Source: Methanobrevibacter_A sp964431035
GTDB lineage: Archaea > Methanobacteriota > Methanobacteria > Methanobacteriales > Methanobacteriaceae
DNA length: 64,000 bases
NCBI GenBank assembly: GCA_964431035.1
Contig: CAYSIF010000004.1
Span: 15,037-79,036 of the forward strand
Reading direction: 5' to 3'
Part shown: piece by piece, positions 1-8,427 of the stretch
Position numbering within the stretch: the first letter of the stretch is position 1
Layout: every line of letters begins with the position of its first letter
Made by a program: the position numbers and the translations under genes
Notes under the pieces: model-generated
Told to the model about the DNA's origin: nothing
Databases searched by the model: none
The model's input: the letters and a program-made list of their open reading frames with translations, nothing else

Positions 1-164
1 CCTAAGTGTATGTTTCCTGTTGGGTAAGGTGGTGGTGTGTCAATTATGTATCTTGGTCTGCTTCCATCACCAATATATTTGTATATTTGTTTATCATCCC
101 ATATTTCCTGCCAATAGGCTTCTCTACTATGATCATAATCTTTTGGAATATCCTTATTAGACAA
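1..164 (-). CDS. valS: Valyl-tRNA synthetase, N-terminal fragment (cut by window edge)
   Basis: Class I aminoacyl-tRNA synthetase that charges tRNA-Val in the cytoplasm. Only the first 54 codons are in the window and the gene runs off the left edge. Residues 44-55 read PPPYPTGNIHLG, the ValS form of the class I HIGH ATP-binding signature, preceded by the usual Trp/Asp-rich N-terminal segment. I place the start at a TTG codon (162-164 on the plus strand) because an AGGGAG ribosome-binding site lies about 10 nt upstream and no in-frame ATG exists. It is divergent from the membrane-protein gene at 331, so the 165-330 gap must hold both promoters. Identity is firm from the motif; the TTG start is inferred. 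Confidence 0.9.
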   Translation of the reverse strand, partial: MSNKDIPKDYDHSREAYWQEIWDDKQIYKYIGDGSRPRYIIDTPPPYPTGNIHL

Positions 165-330
165 AATAATTTATCTCCCTAATTTTTTTATCCTAGTATA
201 AAAAAAAATTATCAATAAAATTTATGATAATAATATATTTTTTTAATTACTAATTATTATATATTATATGAAAGATATTAAATTTAGATAAAAAATATAA
301 AATATTTTTATAAAAATATTAAGATATATT

Positions 331-687
331 ATGAATTTATTATGGTTTTGGATTCCAGTTGCACTAGCTATAAGTGATGAAATTCACGGTAGAATAGTTT
401 GGAAAATTGGACAAGATTTTTATATAATCCTTGCTGGAGTAATTGATAAAACATTAACATCTGTAATTCAAACATGGATTGCACATGAAGTTATAGAAGC
501 AGTGTTCCACTTTTTACTATTAACAATAGTTTTCCAATCCCTGCAAATAGGATTCCTGGCAGCATTTATACATTTCATATTAGATTTAGCACATAGTGCC
601 TATCCACACCATATACCTCCTCTTGCACATAGAGCATTACATTTCCTTGTTGAATCATTATTCTTCATGGGAATATACGGATTATAA
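331..687 (+). CDS. Small His-rich membrane protein, unknown function
   Basis: 118-residue protein with hydrophobic stretches at about 3-15, 30-50, 57-80 and 104-116, so probably three or four membrane segments. It has nine histidines, most of them in the second half: His52, 60, 81, 88, 93, 94, 100 and 104, with the pattern HFILDLAHSAYPHH at 81-94. Clustered His and Asp next to membrane helices recall membrane-embedded metal proteins, but I cannot name a family. It lies 50 bp upstream of pheT on the same strand and may share its transcript. The coding frame is supported by length, sensible composition and an upstream AT-rich promoter-like region. Function is unknown. Confidence 0.7.
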   Translation: MNLLWFWIPVALAISDEIHGRIVWKIGQDFYIILAGVIDKTLTSVIQTWIAHEVIEAVFHFLLLTIVFQSLQIGFLAAFIHFILDLAHSAYPHHIPPLAHRALHFLVESLFFMGIYGL

Positions 688-736
688 AACTTTATTATTA
701 TAAAAATTATTTTTTTTTAATGGGAGAATACTAATA

Positions 737-2386
737 ATGCCTGTAATAACATTCGAATACGATGATTTAAAAGAATTTGGAATAGATATAGAAAAAGAAA
801 AACTAATAAACATAATACCAATGATGGGAAGCGACATAGAAGATCATAATGAAACAGAAATCAAAGTAGAATTCTTCCCAAACAGACCAGATAATCTAAG
901 TGTACCAGGAGTAGCAAGAACACTAAAAGGATTTATCGAACAAGAAACAGGCCTACCAGAATACCCAATAGAAAAATCAGATGAAAAAGTCTACGTAACA
1001 CGAGAAGTAGAAGAAATACGTCCATACATAGCATTTGCAAAAATAGAAGGCGTAAGTTTTGATGATAATAAAATAAAACAAATAATGGACTTCCAAGAAA
1101 ACTTACACTGGGTAATAGGAAGAGACCGTAAAAAAGTAGCAATAGGAGTTCACAATGCAGATGTAGTGCAAGCACCATACCATTACATAGCAACCAAACC
1201 AAAAGAAAACCCCTTCATCCCATTAGAAGAAACACGAGAATTCACACCACAAGAAATCCTAAAAGAACACGACAAAGGAAAAGACTATGCACACTTAATA
1301 GAAAACTTCGACAAATACCCATTAATCAAAGATAAAGATGATAAAATATTAAGTATGCCACCAATAATAAATGGAGAATTAACCAAACTAGGAAACGACA
1401 CTACAAACCTCATAGTTGATGTTACAGGTACAGATGAAAAAGCAGTACGTCAAAGTTTAAACATACTATGCAGTAGCTTCGCAGAAGCAGGTGGAAAAAT
1501 AAAAAGTATGGAAATAATCTATGAAGATAAAACCATAACAACACCTGACTTAACACCAAAAACAATGAACGTAAGTGTTAAAAAAGCAAACCAACTAATC
1601 GGAATAAACATAGATGCAACTGAAGCTAAAAGATTACTAGAAAAAGCAAGAATGGGTGCAGAAATAATAGATGAAGATACAATAAAAGTACAAATACCTG
1701 CATACCGTATAGACATACTACACGAATATGATTTAGTAGAAAACATTGCAATAGAATACTGTATACGAAATATTCCAGCAGAATTACCAGAAATGTCTAC
1801 AGTAGCATATGAACACAACTGGTTCAAATCAGATAAAACCATAAGAGAATTAATGATTGGTTTAGGATATCAAGAAATAATGAGCTTAATGTTAACAAAT
1901 GAAGAAAGCCATTATGAAAAAATGAACCAAGAAGAAACAGATCATGTAGAAGTAGCAAGACCAATAACAATTGATGGAACAATGATAAGAGAAAGTCTTC
2001 TAAATACTCTTTTAGAATTTTTAGAAAATAATAAACATCAAGATTTACCTCAAAAAATCTTTGAAATAGGAGATATTCTCTATACTGATGATAGTGAAAC
2101 TTTAAAAGTTCGTCCTGGTAAAAAATTAGCTGCTTTAAGTTGTCATTCTACAGCGAACTTTACAGAAGCTAAATCTTTAATTAATACTGTTTTAGATAAT
2201 CTTGGTTATACTTATGATATTGTTAACTCTGATAATTCCAGTTTCTTAGCTGGTAGAGTTGCAAATGTTGAAGGTGAAAGTGAGAATAGTAAAATAAAAG
2301 GAGTCTTTGGAGAAATTTCTCCAAAGGTAATTAGTAGTTTTGAATTAGAGTATCCTGTTGTAGGATTTGAAATAGAATTTTTATAA
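737..2386 (+). CDS. pheT: Phenylalanyl-tRNA synthetase beta subunit
   Basis: 549 residues, the length of the compact archaeal/eukaryotic-type PheT, which lacks the bacterial N-terminal EMAP domain. With PheS (not in this window) it forms the alpha2-beta2 enzyme that charges tRNA-Phe. Visible are the B3/B4 editing region in the first half, the B5 segment (about 275-345) and the C-terminal synthetase-like core ending in a GFEIEF-type strand. A GGGAG ribosome-binding site precedes the ATG. Codon choice changes sharply inside the gene: to about position 2000 third bases are mostly A or C, and after that mostly T. The reading frame is intact across the change, so this is not a frameshift. Confidence 0.95.
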   Translation: MPVITFEYDDLKEFGIDIEKEKLINIIPMMGSDIEDHNETEIKVEFFPNRPDNLSVPGVARTLKGFIEQETGLPEYPIEKSDEKVYVTREVEEIRPYIAFAKIEGVSFDDNKIKQIMDFQENLHWVIGRDRKKVAIGVHNADVVQAPYHYIATKPKENPFIPLEETREFTPQEILKEHDKGKDYAHLIENFDKYPLIKDKDDKILSMPPIINGELTKLGNDTTNLIVDVTGTDEKAVRQSLNILCSSFAEAGGKIKSMEIIYEDKTITTPDLTPKTMNVSVKKANQLIGINIDATEAKRLLEKARMGAEIIDEDTIKVQIPAYRIDILHEYDLVENIAIEYCIRNIPAELPEMSTVAYEHNWFKSDKTIRELMIGLGYQEIMSLMLTNEESHYEKMNQEETDHVEVARPITIDGTMIRESLLNTLLEFLENNKHQDLPQKIFEIGDILYTDDSETLKVRPGKKLAALSCHSTANFTEAKSLINTVLDNLGYTYDIVNSDNSSFLAGRVANVEGESENSKIKGVFGEISPKVISSFELEYPVVGFEIEFL

Positions 2387-2405
2387 AAAAAATACTTATT
2401 ATTTT

Positions 2406-2807
2406 TTACATATTGTTTGCGAGTTCTGTGAAGTTTTCTCCTACAAACTGACAGTACTCATCGCATTTACTTTTATCTGCTCCGTCATCGGTTAGTTTTG
2501 CACATTGTACTGTGCCGTATTTTTCTTGGAAGAATTTTAGTAGTTGTTTGCTTATTGCTATATTTTTTTCGTCTGGTTCTAGTAGTCCTAGTGCTATTAT
2601 TGCTCCAGTTAGTGCTCCGCAGGTTCCTTCATCGAATGTGCCTCCGATTCCTCCTGAGAATCCTTTTCCTAGACTTAGTAGTTCTTGTTCTGTGAGGTTT
2701 GTTTTGTCTTTGCATATTGCTGTTAGTACTGATTGTGAGCAGCTTTTTTTATTGTCGCGGTATTCTTGTATTTTGTTTTTTATTTCTTCTTTGTTGTGTT
2801 GTGCCAT
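2406..2807 (-). CDS. C_GCAxxG_C_C family redox protein
   Basis: 133 residues with six cysteines at 23, 32, 63, 102, 115 and 119. They include the family hallmark around CGALTG (63-68) after a Gly-rich stretch (GKGFSGGIGGTF, 48-58) and the C-terminal CxxxC at 115-119. Members of this family are small cytoplasmic Cys-rich proteins thought to bind metal or act in redox reactions; no reaction is established. It converges on pheT with a 19-bp gap. The ATG has an AGAGGT ribosome-binding site about nine bases upstream. The family call rests on the cysteine pattern, and function remains open. Confidence 0.8.
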   Translation of the reverse strand: MAQHNKEEIKNKIQEYRDNKKSCSQSVLTAICKDKTNLTEQELLSLGKGFSGGIGGTFDEGTCGALTGAIIALGLLEPDEKNIAISKQLLKFFQEKYGTVQCAKLTDDGADKSKCDEYCQFVGENFTELANNM

Positions 2808-2875
2808 TTCTTTTTACCTCTTAAATTTTTTTATCTTAATCAGTATTTTTGTATTGTTTTTTCTTTTATGTTTTT

Positions 2876-3283
2876 TTATTTTCCTATGATGGTTAGTTCT
2901 ATTGTTCTGTTTGTTCTGGGTCCGTCTAGTTCTATTAGGAATATTGATTGCCATGTTCCGAGGTTTAGTTTGTTGTTTTTTATTGGTATGGTTTGTGTTG
3001 TGTTGAGTATTATGTTTTGTAGGTGTGATTTTGCGTTGTTGTCTATGGTGTCGTGTTTGTATTTTTTGTTGGGTATGATTTCTTCTAGTGTGTTTGTTAT
3101 GTCTTGTTTTAGTTTTTCTTCGTTTTCGTTTATTGTTATGCTGGTGGTTGTGTGTTTTGTGAATATGTTTATTATTCCGTTTTTGATGTTTTCTGGTATT
3201 TGGTTTTGTATTTGTGGTGTTATGTTTATTATTTCTGTTTTTTTGTTGGTGTTGATTTTGAGTGTTTTTTGTATTATTTCCAT
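2876..3283 (-). CDS. YjbQ/UPF0047 family protein
   Basis: 135-residue single-domain protein matching the YjbQ (UPF0047) family. Recognisable blocks are TKHTTTSITINENE near 43-56 with the conserved His, the HDTIDNNAKSHLQN block near 78-91 and the C-terminal GTWQSIFLIELDGPR block. Members have been linked to a weak thiamine-phosphate synthase-like activity, and the true role is uncertain. It sits alone between the C_GCAxxG_C_C gene and mch on the same strand. The plus strand here is extremely G+T rich, so the gene uses almost only A- and C-ending codons. Confidence 0.88.
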   Translation of the reverse strand: MEIIQKTLKINTNKKTEIINITPQIQNQIPENIKNGIINIFTKHTTTSITINENEEKLKQDITNTLEEIIPNKKYKHDTIDNNAKSHLQNIILNTTQTIPIKNNKLNLGTWQSIFLIELDGPRTNRTIELTIIGK

Positions 3284-3519
3284 TTTTTCACCGTCTTTTA
3301 GTTTTCAATTATATTGAATATATTATGTATTATTTTAAAGTTTAGTCTTTATACTTATTGTTTAATTAAGTGTTTATTTAATTTTTTAGTACTTATTATT
3401 CATAAGAGTAGAAATAGAAAATGAGATGTAGATAAAATAGTAAGTTTAAATTAAAATTTTTGATATTAATAAAAAAAAGAGTAAAAAAAGAAAAAAATAT
3501 TATAAAAAGAGAATTATTT

Positions 3520-4482
3520 TTATAATCCGAAGGATTTTTTAAGTAAGTCTGCGTTTACGTATCCTTCTTTGTATAATTTTCCAGTAGTTAAATCGTTAAT
3601 TACTACTTCTGCAGGAGCGAACATTCCTTTATCGATTTTGTAGAAGTCAAATTCTGCTTCTTTGAATACATCGAAGAATGGTTTTCCATATCCATCTGCT
3701 GCAGATGATGGGAGTTTTGCAGCTACGCTTGCAATGTCATCTCCTTCTTCAGATTCAATGTAGTAGTAGGTTCTTCCACCGAATAATACTGCATCGTTTG
3801 TTTTACCCATAGCTTTTAATCCATCTGGGTCTATTGGTGCTATTGGTGCAATACCTGCTGCATGTTTTACTTTGTTTACATCGAATTTTAATGCTTCTAG
3901 CATTTTGTATGTACCGTTTTCTACTACACGTCCTGCGATTTGTATAGATCCTACAAGACTGGATGTTGGTGCTACAAGTAAGAATACATTGCTTACTTCT
4001 ACTTTACATTCTTCTGCTATGTAGTCTGCAACTTCTTCTGTTGGTAATACATCAGATTCTAAGGTTAATATTGCGATGTCTGCATCGTCTTTGTAATCGA
4101 TTTCTTCGTAAGTTTCTGCAGGTTTTAAGGATAATGCTCTTGCTGGTCCTGATCCTAGTGCGAAGAAGTCTCCTACACTTACAGACCATCCTGCTTTTTG
4201 TGAACCTAGTGTGGAAATAGATGGTGAGTCTGTTTTTATTTTTACAGATGGTAATGCGAATTTTTCAGATAAGTCTCCAGGTATGCTTATACCTACGTCT
4301 GCTAATCCTCCAAGACAGACTTTTGTATAGAGTTCTCCTGCTTTGAAACTTCCTGTAACGTTTACACCACAGTCTAATACTGTAGCTCCGTTACTGAGTT
4401 CGGATACTGCTATATTAAGTTCTTCAGCTTTTTCAATCATTACGTCAACTGTTTTTTTAGCTTCTAAATTAACACTTACCAT
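3520..4482 (-). CDS. mch: Methenyltetrahydromethanopterin cyclohydrolase
   Basis: 320 residues, the normal length for Mch. It catalyses the reversible hydrolysis of methenyl-H4MPT to formyl-H4MPT in the cytoplasm. In a methanol/H2 methanogen it would mainly serve C1 biosynthesis or oxidation of methyl groups rather than net CO2 reduction. The N-terminus (SVNLEAKKTVDVMIEKAEEL) and the blocks GVNVTGSFKAGELYTKVCLGG, GSGPARALSLKP and APIAPIDPDG are characteristic. The 3301-3519 stretch downstream is non-coding, and an 80-bp AT-rich gap separates it from the thymidylate synthase gene, so it probably has its own promoter. Confidence 0.96.
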   Translation of the reverse strand: MVSVNLEAKKTVDVMIEKAEELNIAVSELSNGATVLDCGVNVTGSFKAGELYTKVCLGGLADVGISIPGDLSEKFALPSVKIKTDSPSISTLGSQKAGWSVSVGDFFALGSGPARALSLKPAETYEEIDYKDDADIAILTLESDVLPTEEVADYIAEECKVEVSNVFLLVAPTSSLVGSIQIAGRVVENGTYKMLEALKFDVNKVKHAAGIAPIAPIDPDGLKAMGKTNDAVLFGGRTYYYIESEEGDDIASVAAKLPSSAADGYGKPFFDVFKEAEFDFYKIDKGMFAPAEVVINDLTTGKLYKEGYVNADLLKKSFGL

Positions 4483-4565
4483 AATTTGTCTCCATGTTTA
4501 TAAAAAATTAATTTTTTTTAATATTATTAGTTTATTTTTTTATTAATATATAAGAATATTATATT

Positions 4566-5264
4566 TTATTTTTGAGGGTTAGTAACTTTTACTTTTTCTG
4601 CTAGTTTTAGGTCGTTTTCATATATGTGTGCACTTATACTGTGTATTGTGATTGGTCCTATATGTATATTTGATCCTAGTTCTTCAGAAACATAGTGTGC
4701 TAAGTATGATAGTCCTACTGCATTTGGGAACCATGCTCCAAAGATGTCATGGCTTCTCCATAGTCCTGTAGTGTATAGTGTGTTATCTCTTATTTTAAAG
4801 TCTACTAGTATCATACATGGTACTTCATCTACTTTGGTATCTTGTGTTGGATCCCATGTTACACTTATTGCTCTGCGTGATTCTTGACAGTTTTTTAGAC
4901 GGTCTATTGCTACACGTATTTGGTCTATTCCTTCGAAGTGTGCTCTTAGACGGTTTCCATATGTGTATACGAATCCTGGGTTTTCTCCACTTATGAATTG
5001 TTCGGAGTATTTTTCTAGTTTGTCTCCTTCCCAGAAGTATCCGTCTGGTATTCGTATGTTGTCTATTGTTGCTATTTTATCTCCGAATCCGAAGAAGTCT
5101 CCTCCACTTACATGGAATGGGTCTTTTATTGTTGCAAGAACGTTTAAGACTTCTTTGGTTTTGGATCCTCGTTCATCATCAACGTAGTGTCCGTTTTGTA
5201 TTATGTATGAGACTATCTGTTCCCAGCAGTCTGCTATTTGTTCTCCTTCAAATCTTTTTGGCAT
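4566..5264 (-). CDS. thyA: Archaeal-type thymidylate synthase
   Basis: 232 residues, the short archaeal ThyA form. It methylates dUMP to dTMP using a folate or pterin C1 donor. Residues seen are the nucleophile Cys150 in the VPCMIL context, the phosphate-binding Arg pair at 130-131, YGNRLR at 102-107, RSHDIFGAWFPN at 170-181 and the HIY motif at 213-215. It lies just downstream of mch on the minus strand but separated by 83 bp, and 25 bp downstream of metE. The metE-thyA pair is close enough to be co-transcribed. Both consume C1 units. Confidence 0.92.
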   Translation of the reverse strand: MPKRFEGEQIADCWEQIVSYIIQNGHYVDDERGSKTKEVLNVLATIKDPFHVSGGDFFGFGDKIATIDNIRIPDGYFWEGDKLEKYSEQFISGENPGFVYTYGNRLRAHFEGIDQIRVAIDRLKNCQESRRAISVTWDPTQDTKVDEVPCMILVDFKIRDNTLYTTGLWRSHDIFGAWFPNAVGLSYLAHYVSEELGSNIHIGPITIHSISAHIYENDLKLAEKVKVTNPQK

Positions 5265-5289
5265 AAAAAATTTTAACTCCTTTATAATA

Positions 5290-6222
5290 TTATTGTAATT
5301 TTTGATTTAATTTAACCATTAAATTTAATTTATCTTTAACTGTAGGTAAAGGTACTTTTTTTAATCCGCAGTCTGGGTCGAGTAGTAGGTTTTCTTCTCC
5401 CATTATTGTGATTCCGCGTTTTATTAGTTTTTCAACATCTTCTTCTTTATCTAGGTCTCTTGATGCTGAGTTTATACATCCGAATCCTATTTTTTTATTT
5501 TTTAAGTATTCTCTATTGTCTTCTAGGGTTCTTATGTTTGTATTGTTTCCTGCGAATTCAAAGTCTAGTATGTCTACATCGAATTTTGCAAGGTTTTTAA
5601 ATACTTTTGAGATATCTCCGCAGACATGCATTGCGGTTGGTATTTTAATGTCCTCGGTTACTATTTTTATTGCTTTTTGTGCTGTATCGAGGTTTACTAT
5701 TCCTGTTGATAGGAATGGTTCATCTATTTGTATGTATTTGCATCCTGCTTTTTCTAATGCTTTTGCTTCATGTTTTATTGCATGTGCATAGTCTATTATT
5801 GCTTTGTCTTTGTTTTTGTAAAATGATTCTATATGTGAACTGTATATTATTGTTGAAGGACCTGTTATTATTCCTTTAACTCCTTTATTTGAATCGGAGG
5901 TTAGTTCTTTTAATTTTTTTTGTGCTATTTTAACATCTTTTACTGTTATTTCATGGTTGGGTTTTTTGATTTTACCTGTTATAAGTGATGAGTTGTTTTT
6001 ATATGTAAATCCAGGAATATGTTTTACGAATAGTGCTACCATATCATCTCTTACTTGTCCTTCTGTTACAATATCTATTCCTAAATCGTATTGTAGTTCT
6101 ACAATTTCTTCTATTGCTTTTTTATATGGATCATATAATCCTAAAGGTTTTTTAATTTTATCTGAAATTGTATTTGGTTCTTTAGCTTCTATGGGGAAGC
6201 TTCCAACAACTGTAGTAATCAT
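5290..6222 (-). CDS. metE: Methionine synthase, archaeal MetE-like (C-terminal catalytic domain only)
   Basis: 310 residues. It corresponds to the catalytic C-terminal half of cobalamin-independent MetE, as in other methanogens where the methyl donor is thought to be a methylcorrinoid. It transfers a methyl group to homocysteine. Zinc ligands visible are His199 and Cys201 (MHVCGD), Glu222 as a candidate third ligand, and Cys285 (DPDCGL). GSFP near residues 7-10 and the IDEPF motif at 166-170 are also typical. The start ATG is at 6222. It is the first gene of a probable pair with thyA. The plausible methyl donor in this organism is methyl-MtaC or another corrinoid; that part is inference. Confidence 0.9.
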   Translation of the reverse strand: MITTVVGSFPIEAKEPNTISDKIKKPLGLYDPYKKAIEEIVELQYDLGIDIVTEGQVRDDMVALFVKHIPGFTYKNNSSLITGKIKKPNHEITVKDVKIAQKKLKELTSDSNKGVKGIITGPSTIIYSSHIESFYKNKDKAIIDYAHAIKHEAKALEKAGCKYIQIDEPFLSTGIVNLDTAQKAIKIVTEDIKIPTAMHVCGDISKVFKNLAKFDVDILDFEFAGNNTNIRTLEDNREYLKNKKIGFGCINSASRDLDKEEDVEKLIKRGITIMGEENLLLDPDCGLKKVPLPTVKDKLNLMVKLNQKLQ

Positions 6223-6271
6223 AATTAACCAAAAAAAATAGTAGTGGATGTGAAAAAAGAATGAATTTTTT

Positions 6272-6604
6272 TTAACTTGATTTTTTCACATTATTTGAGT
6301 ATCTTTTCTTTAATTCTCTTATTTCTTCTATATCTTCATTTGCAACTGGTAATTCTATTGCTGCTGTTCCATGACATGGTTTTGTGTATGTTATGACAAC
6401 AGTTCCTTTATCCTCATTAATACCTACTGGTATTGGAGGTATTCCTATTATACGAACGCCTAGGATTTTGTCTCCTGGTTTTACATGTATAACTTCTTTA
6501 GAATTTTGGTTGATGATTTTTTTCGCTTCTTTAAATGATATTTTTGATGCGAAAACTGTGTAATCATCAGATTGTTGAAGATATGTATCTAGACAAAATG
6601 ACAT
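6272..6604 (-). CDS. Methanogen-conserved protein, DUF1894-like
   Basis: 110 residues, cytoplasmic, no membrane segment. Notable is a compact beta-rich central part (KPGDKILGVRIIGIPPIPVG, about 43-62) followed by VVITYTKPCHGTAAIELPV with one conserved-looking Cys-His pair. I recognise it as the usual partner of the DUF1890-type protein encoded immediately upstream, with only a 6-bp gap, so the two are surely translated from one message. Such pairs are restricted to methanogens and have no assigned reaction. The family assignment is from memory of the pairing, not a search, and function is unknown. Confidence 0.65.
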   Translation of the reverse strand: MSFCLDTYLQQSDDYTVFASKISFKEAKKIINQNSKEVIHVKPGDKILGVRIIGIPPIPVGINEDKGTVVITYTKPCHGTAAIELPVANEDIEEIRELKKRYSNNVKKSS

Positions 6605-6610
6605 AAGTTT

Positions 6611-7075
6611 TTATTCCTCTGTTAGTTTTTCAATGTATTTATCAATTTTAACACGAAGTGGTGTTGGGTTATGATAAGCACGTGCAGCAATAATTTCTGA
6701 TTCTGTTGATTCTTCAACTTGATTTACAAAGTCATCAACTAATTCTGCTTCTTTTTGGAATATTACTGCTACGGATTCTGTGTTCATCATGTGATAATAG
6801 GTTACATAGTATTGTACTGCAGCATCTTTATGAATTATACCTACAAGTAAATCAAATTCTTCCTCTTCTAATTTATTGATATAAGAATCAATATTTACCA
6901 TTTTATCAGTGTATTGTTTTTCAGGATCTGATACTTTTAATAATTTAGATGCAGCAGGATTAGCAGAAATTACCACTTCATAACCTGCTTGTTTTAATTT
7001 ATATGATGTGTAAACTGTTATAGCGGTTTGTGCAGGTGCTTCCGGACAACCAATTAATAATAATGCTCTTTTCAA
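6611..7075 (-). CDS. Methanogen-conserved protein, DUF1890-like
   Basis: 154 residues with a Rossmann-like N-terminus (KRALLLIGCPEAPAQTAI, 2-19) and a clear alternation of strands and helices. The GCPEAPAQT loop holds the only cysteine (Cys10) and looks like a nucleotide or substrate loop. Its gene is followed after 6 bp by the DUF1894-like gene, which suggests a two-subunit unit. A membrane-protein gene lies 33 bp upstream on the same strand, so the three may form one operon starting near tRNA-Ala. The name comes from recalled methanogen gene pairs and no reaction is known. Confidence 0.65.
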   Translation of the reverse strand: MKRALLLIGCPEAPAQTAITVYTSYKLKQAGYEVVISANPAASKLLKVSDPEKQYTDKMVNIDSYINKLEEEEFDLLVGIIHKDAAVQYYVTYYHMMNTESVAVIFQKEAELVDDFVNQVEESTESEIIAARAYHNPTPLRVKIDKYIEKLTEE

Positions 7076-7108
7076 AAATATAAACCTCCAAAAAAAAATT
7101 ATCTTTTT

Positions 7109-8200
7109 TTATCCTATTTCATCGGATCTTTTAAGGGTAACTGCATGACCCCATACTAAAGCTCCAAGGAAAATGAATGTTAATAATGCTGTACCATTTA
7201 TAGTACGGTTAAATATGAATAAACCAATTAAACCTTGTGTAATGAATGCGGTAAGCGATCCAATTAAAAGAACCTCCTTACCCAGGAATTTTTTATTGTT
7301 TTTCTCCCTTTTAGCACGGTAATTTTGTAAAATCTTTAAACCAATAATAATTGTAATAACAACAAAGGCAATTAACAAAATCATTGTTAAATAACCGAAA
7401 TCATATGCATAACCAAAGGTACCTGGTAACATATAATCAATAATATCCTTTTTCGACACTAATAAACCAAAGAACATTGGGAATGGTAGACCAAAGAATA
7501 AAATGAACTGCATCGGTAAACTAACATAACCATCAGCAAAACCTAAACCTGAAGCACCCCAATATGAGGAATTCTGAACATGTCCAATAATATTAGTATT
7601 ATGTAACACCATTTGGATACTTGATAAACTGTTTTGTTCAATACGTCCAATACGTAACATAGGACTGAAAATTTGCATACCTGATACATTAGCAATTAAT
7701 TCAAGTAAACCGAAACTAGCAGCTGCAATAGCAAAGAATATTATTAAACGTTTGAATGTTAAAAAGGACTTACGTTGGAAGGATTCTGAAATAATATAAT
7801 ATCCTACAAACAAACCAATAATCCATAATAACAAGAAAGATCTGTGCATCAGACCACCAAAGACAGTAATCAGAAGCAACATTAAATAAACAATACGTTT
7901 TAAACCACCGACTTCAACACCAGATTTCTCCATAACTTTCAGGGAAGCTAAAGCCATAATAATAGCTAATAAAGCCAAGGGTCCGAAAGTATGTGTAAAC
8001 TCGTGCTGACCAAACGATAAGAATAAAAGACCAATATCCGCTGCAAAAAGCAAAGTAAACGCAACTGACAAGAATAATGACAGGAACGTAACAATACTTA
8101 AAGATAACGGAACCAAATTAATAATAAAAACCATACTGGAAAATATTATTAATGCTATTTCAATAATAAACTGAAAATGATTCTGAGCTATAAATGCCAT
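7109..8200 (-). CDS. Polytopic membrane protein of unknown function
   Basis: About 363 residues with nine or ten hydrophobic helices. Between helices are short polar loops, including a Lys/Arg-rich cytoplasmic loop (YRAKREKNNKKFLGKE) and a long extracytoplasmic loop containing NSSYWGASGLGFADGY. The open frame can be extended upstream to 8278, but that extension lies inside tRNA-Ala, so I set the start at the ATG at 8198-8200, where the protein begins with MAFIAQ. The tRNA gene ends 36 bp upstream, and the gene may ride on the tRNA promoter. I do not recognise the family. A role in envelope biogenesis is possible but unsupported. Confidence 0.75.
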   Translation of the reverse strand: MAFIAQNHFQFIIEIALIIFSSMVFIINLVPLSLSIVTFLSLFLSVAFTLLFAADIGLLFLSFGQHEFTHTFGPLALLAIIMALASLKVMEKSGVEVGGLKRIVYLMLLLITVFGGLMHRSFLLLWIIGLFVGYYIISESFQRKSFLTFKRLIIFFAIAAASFGLLELIANVSGMQIFSPMLRIGRIEQNSLSSIQMVLHNTNIIGHVQNSSYWGASGLGFADGYVSLPMQFILFFGLPFPMFFGLLVSKKDIIDYMLPGTFGYAYDFGYLTMILLIAFVVITIIIGLKILQNYRAKREKNNKKFLGKEVLLIGSLTAFITQGLIGLFIFNRTINGTALLTFIFLGALVWGHAVTLKRSDEIG

Positions 8201-8236
8201 AACAAAATTACCTTTTACAATTATTAATATGTTAAA

Positions 8237-8309
<73 letters not shown>

Positions 8310-8427
8310 AATTAAAAAAAAAATTTCTATAAAAAAAATTTTCTAGTATTATATATTTATGTTAAAATATAATACTTAAAGATTTATGAAAAAAATAAGC
8401 AGAAAAAGAAAAGAAAAAAAAGCAAGG

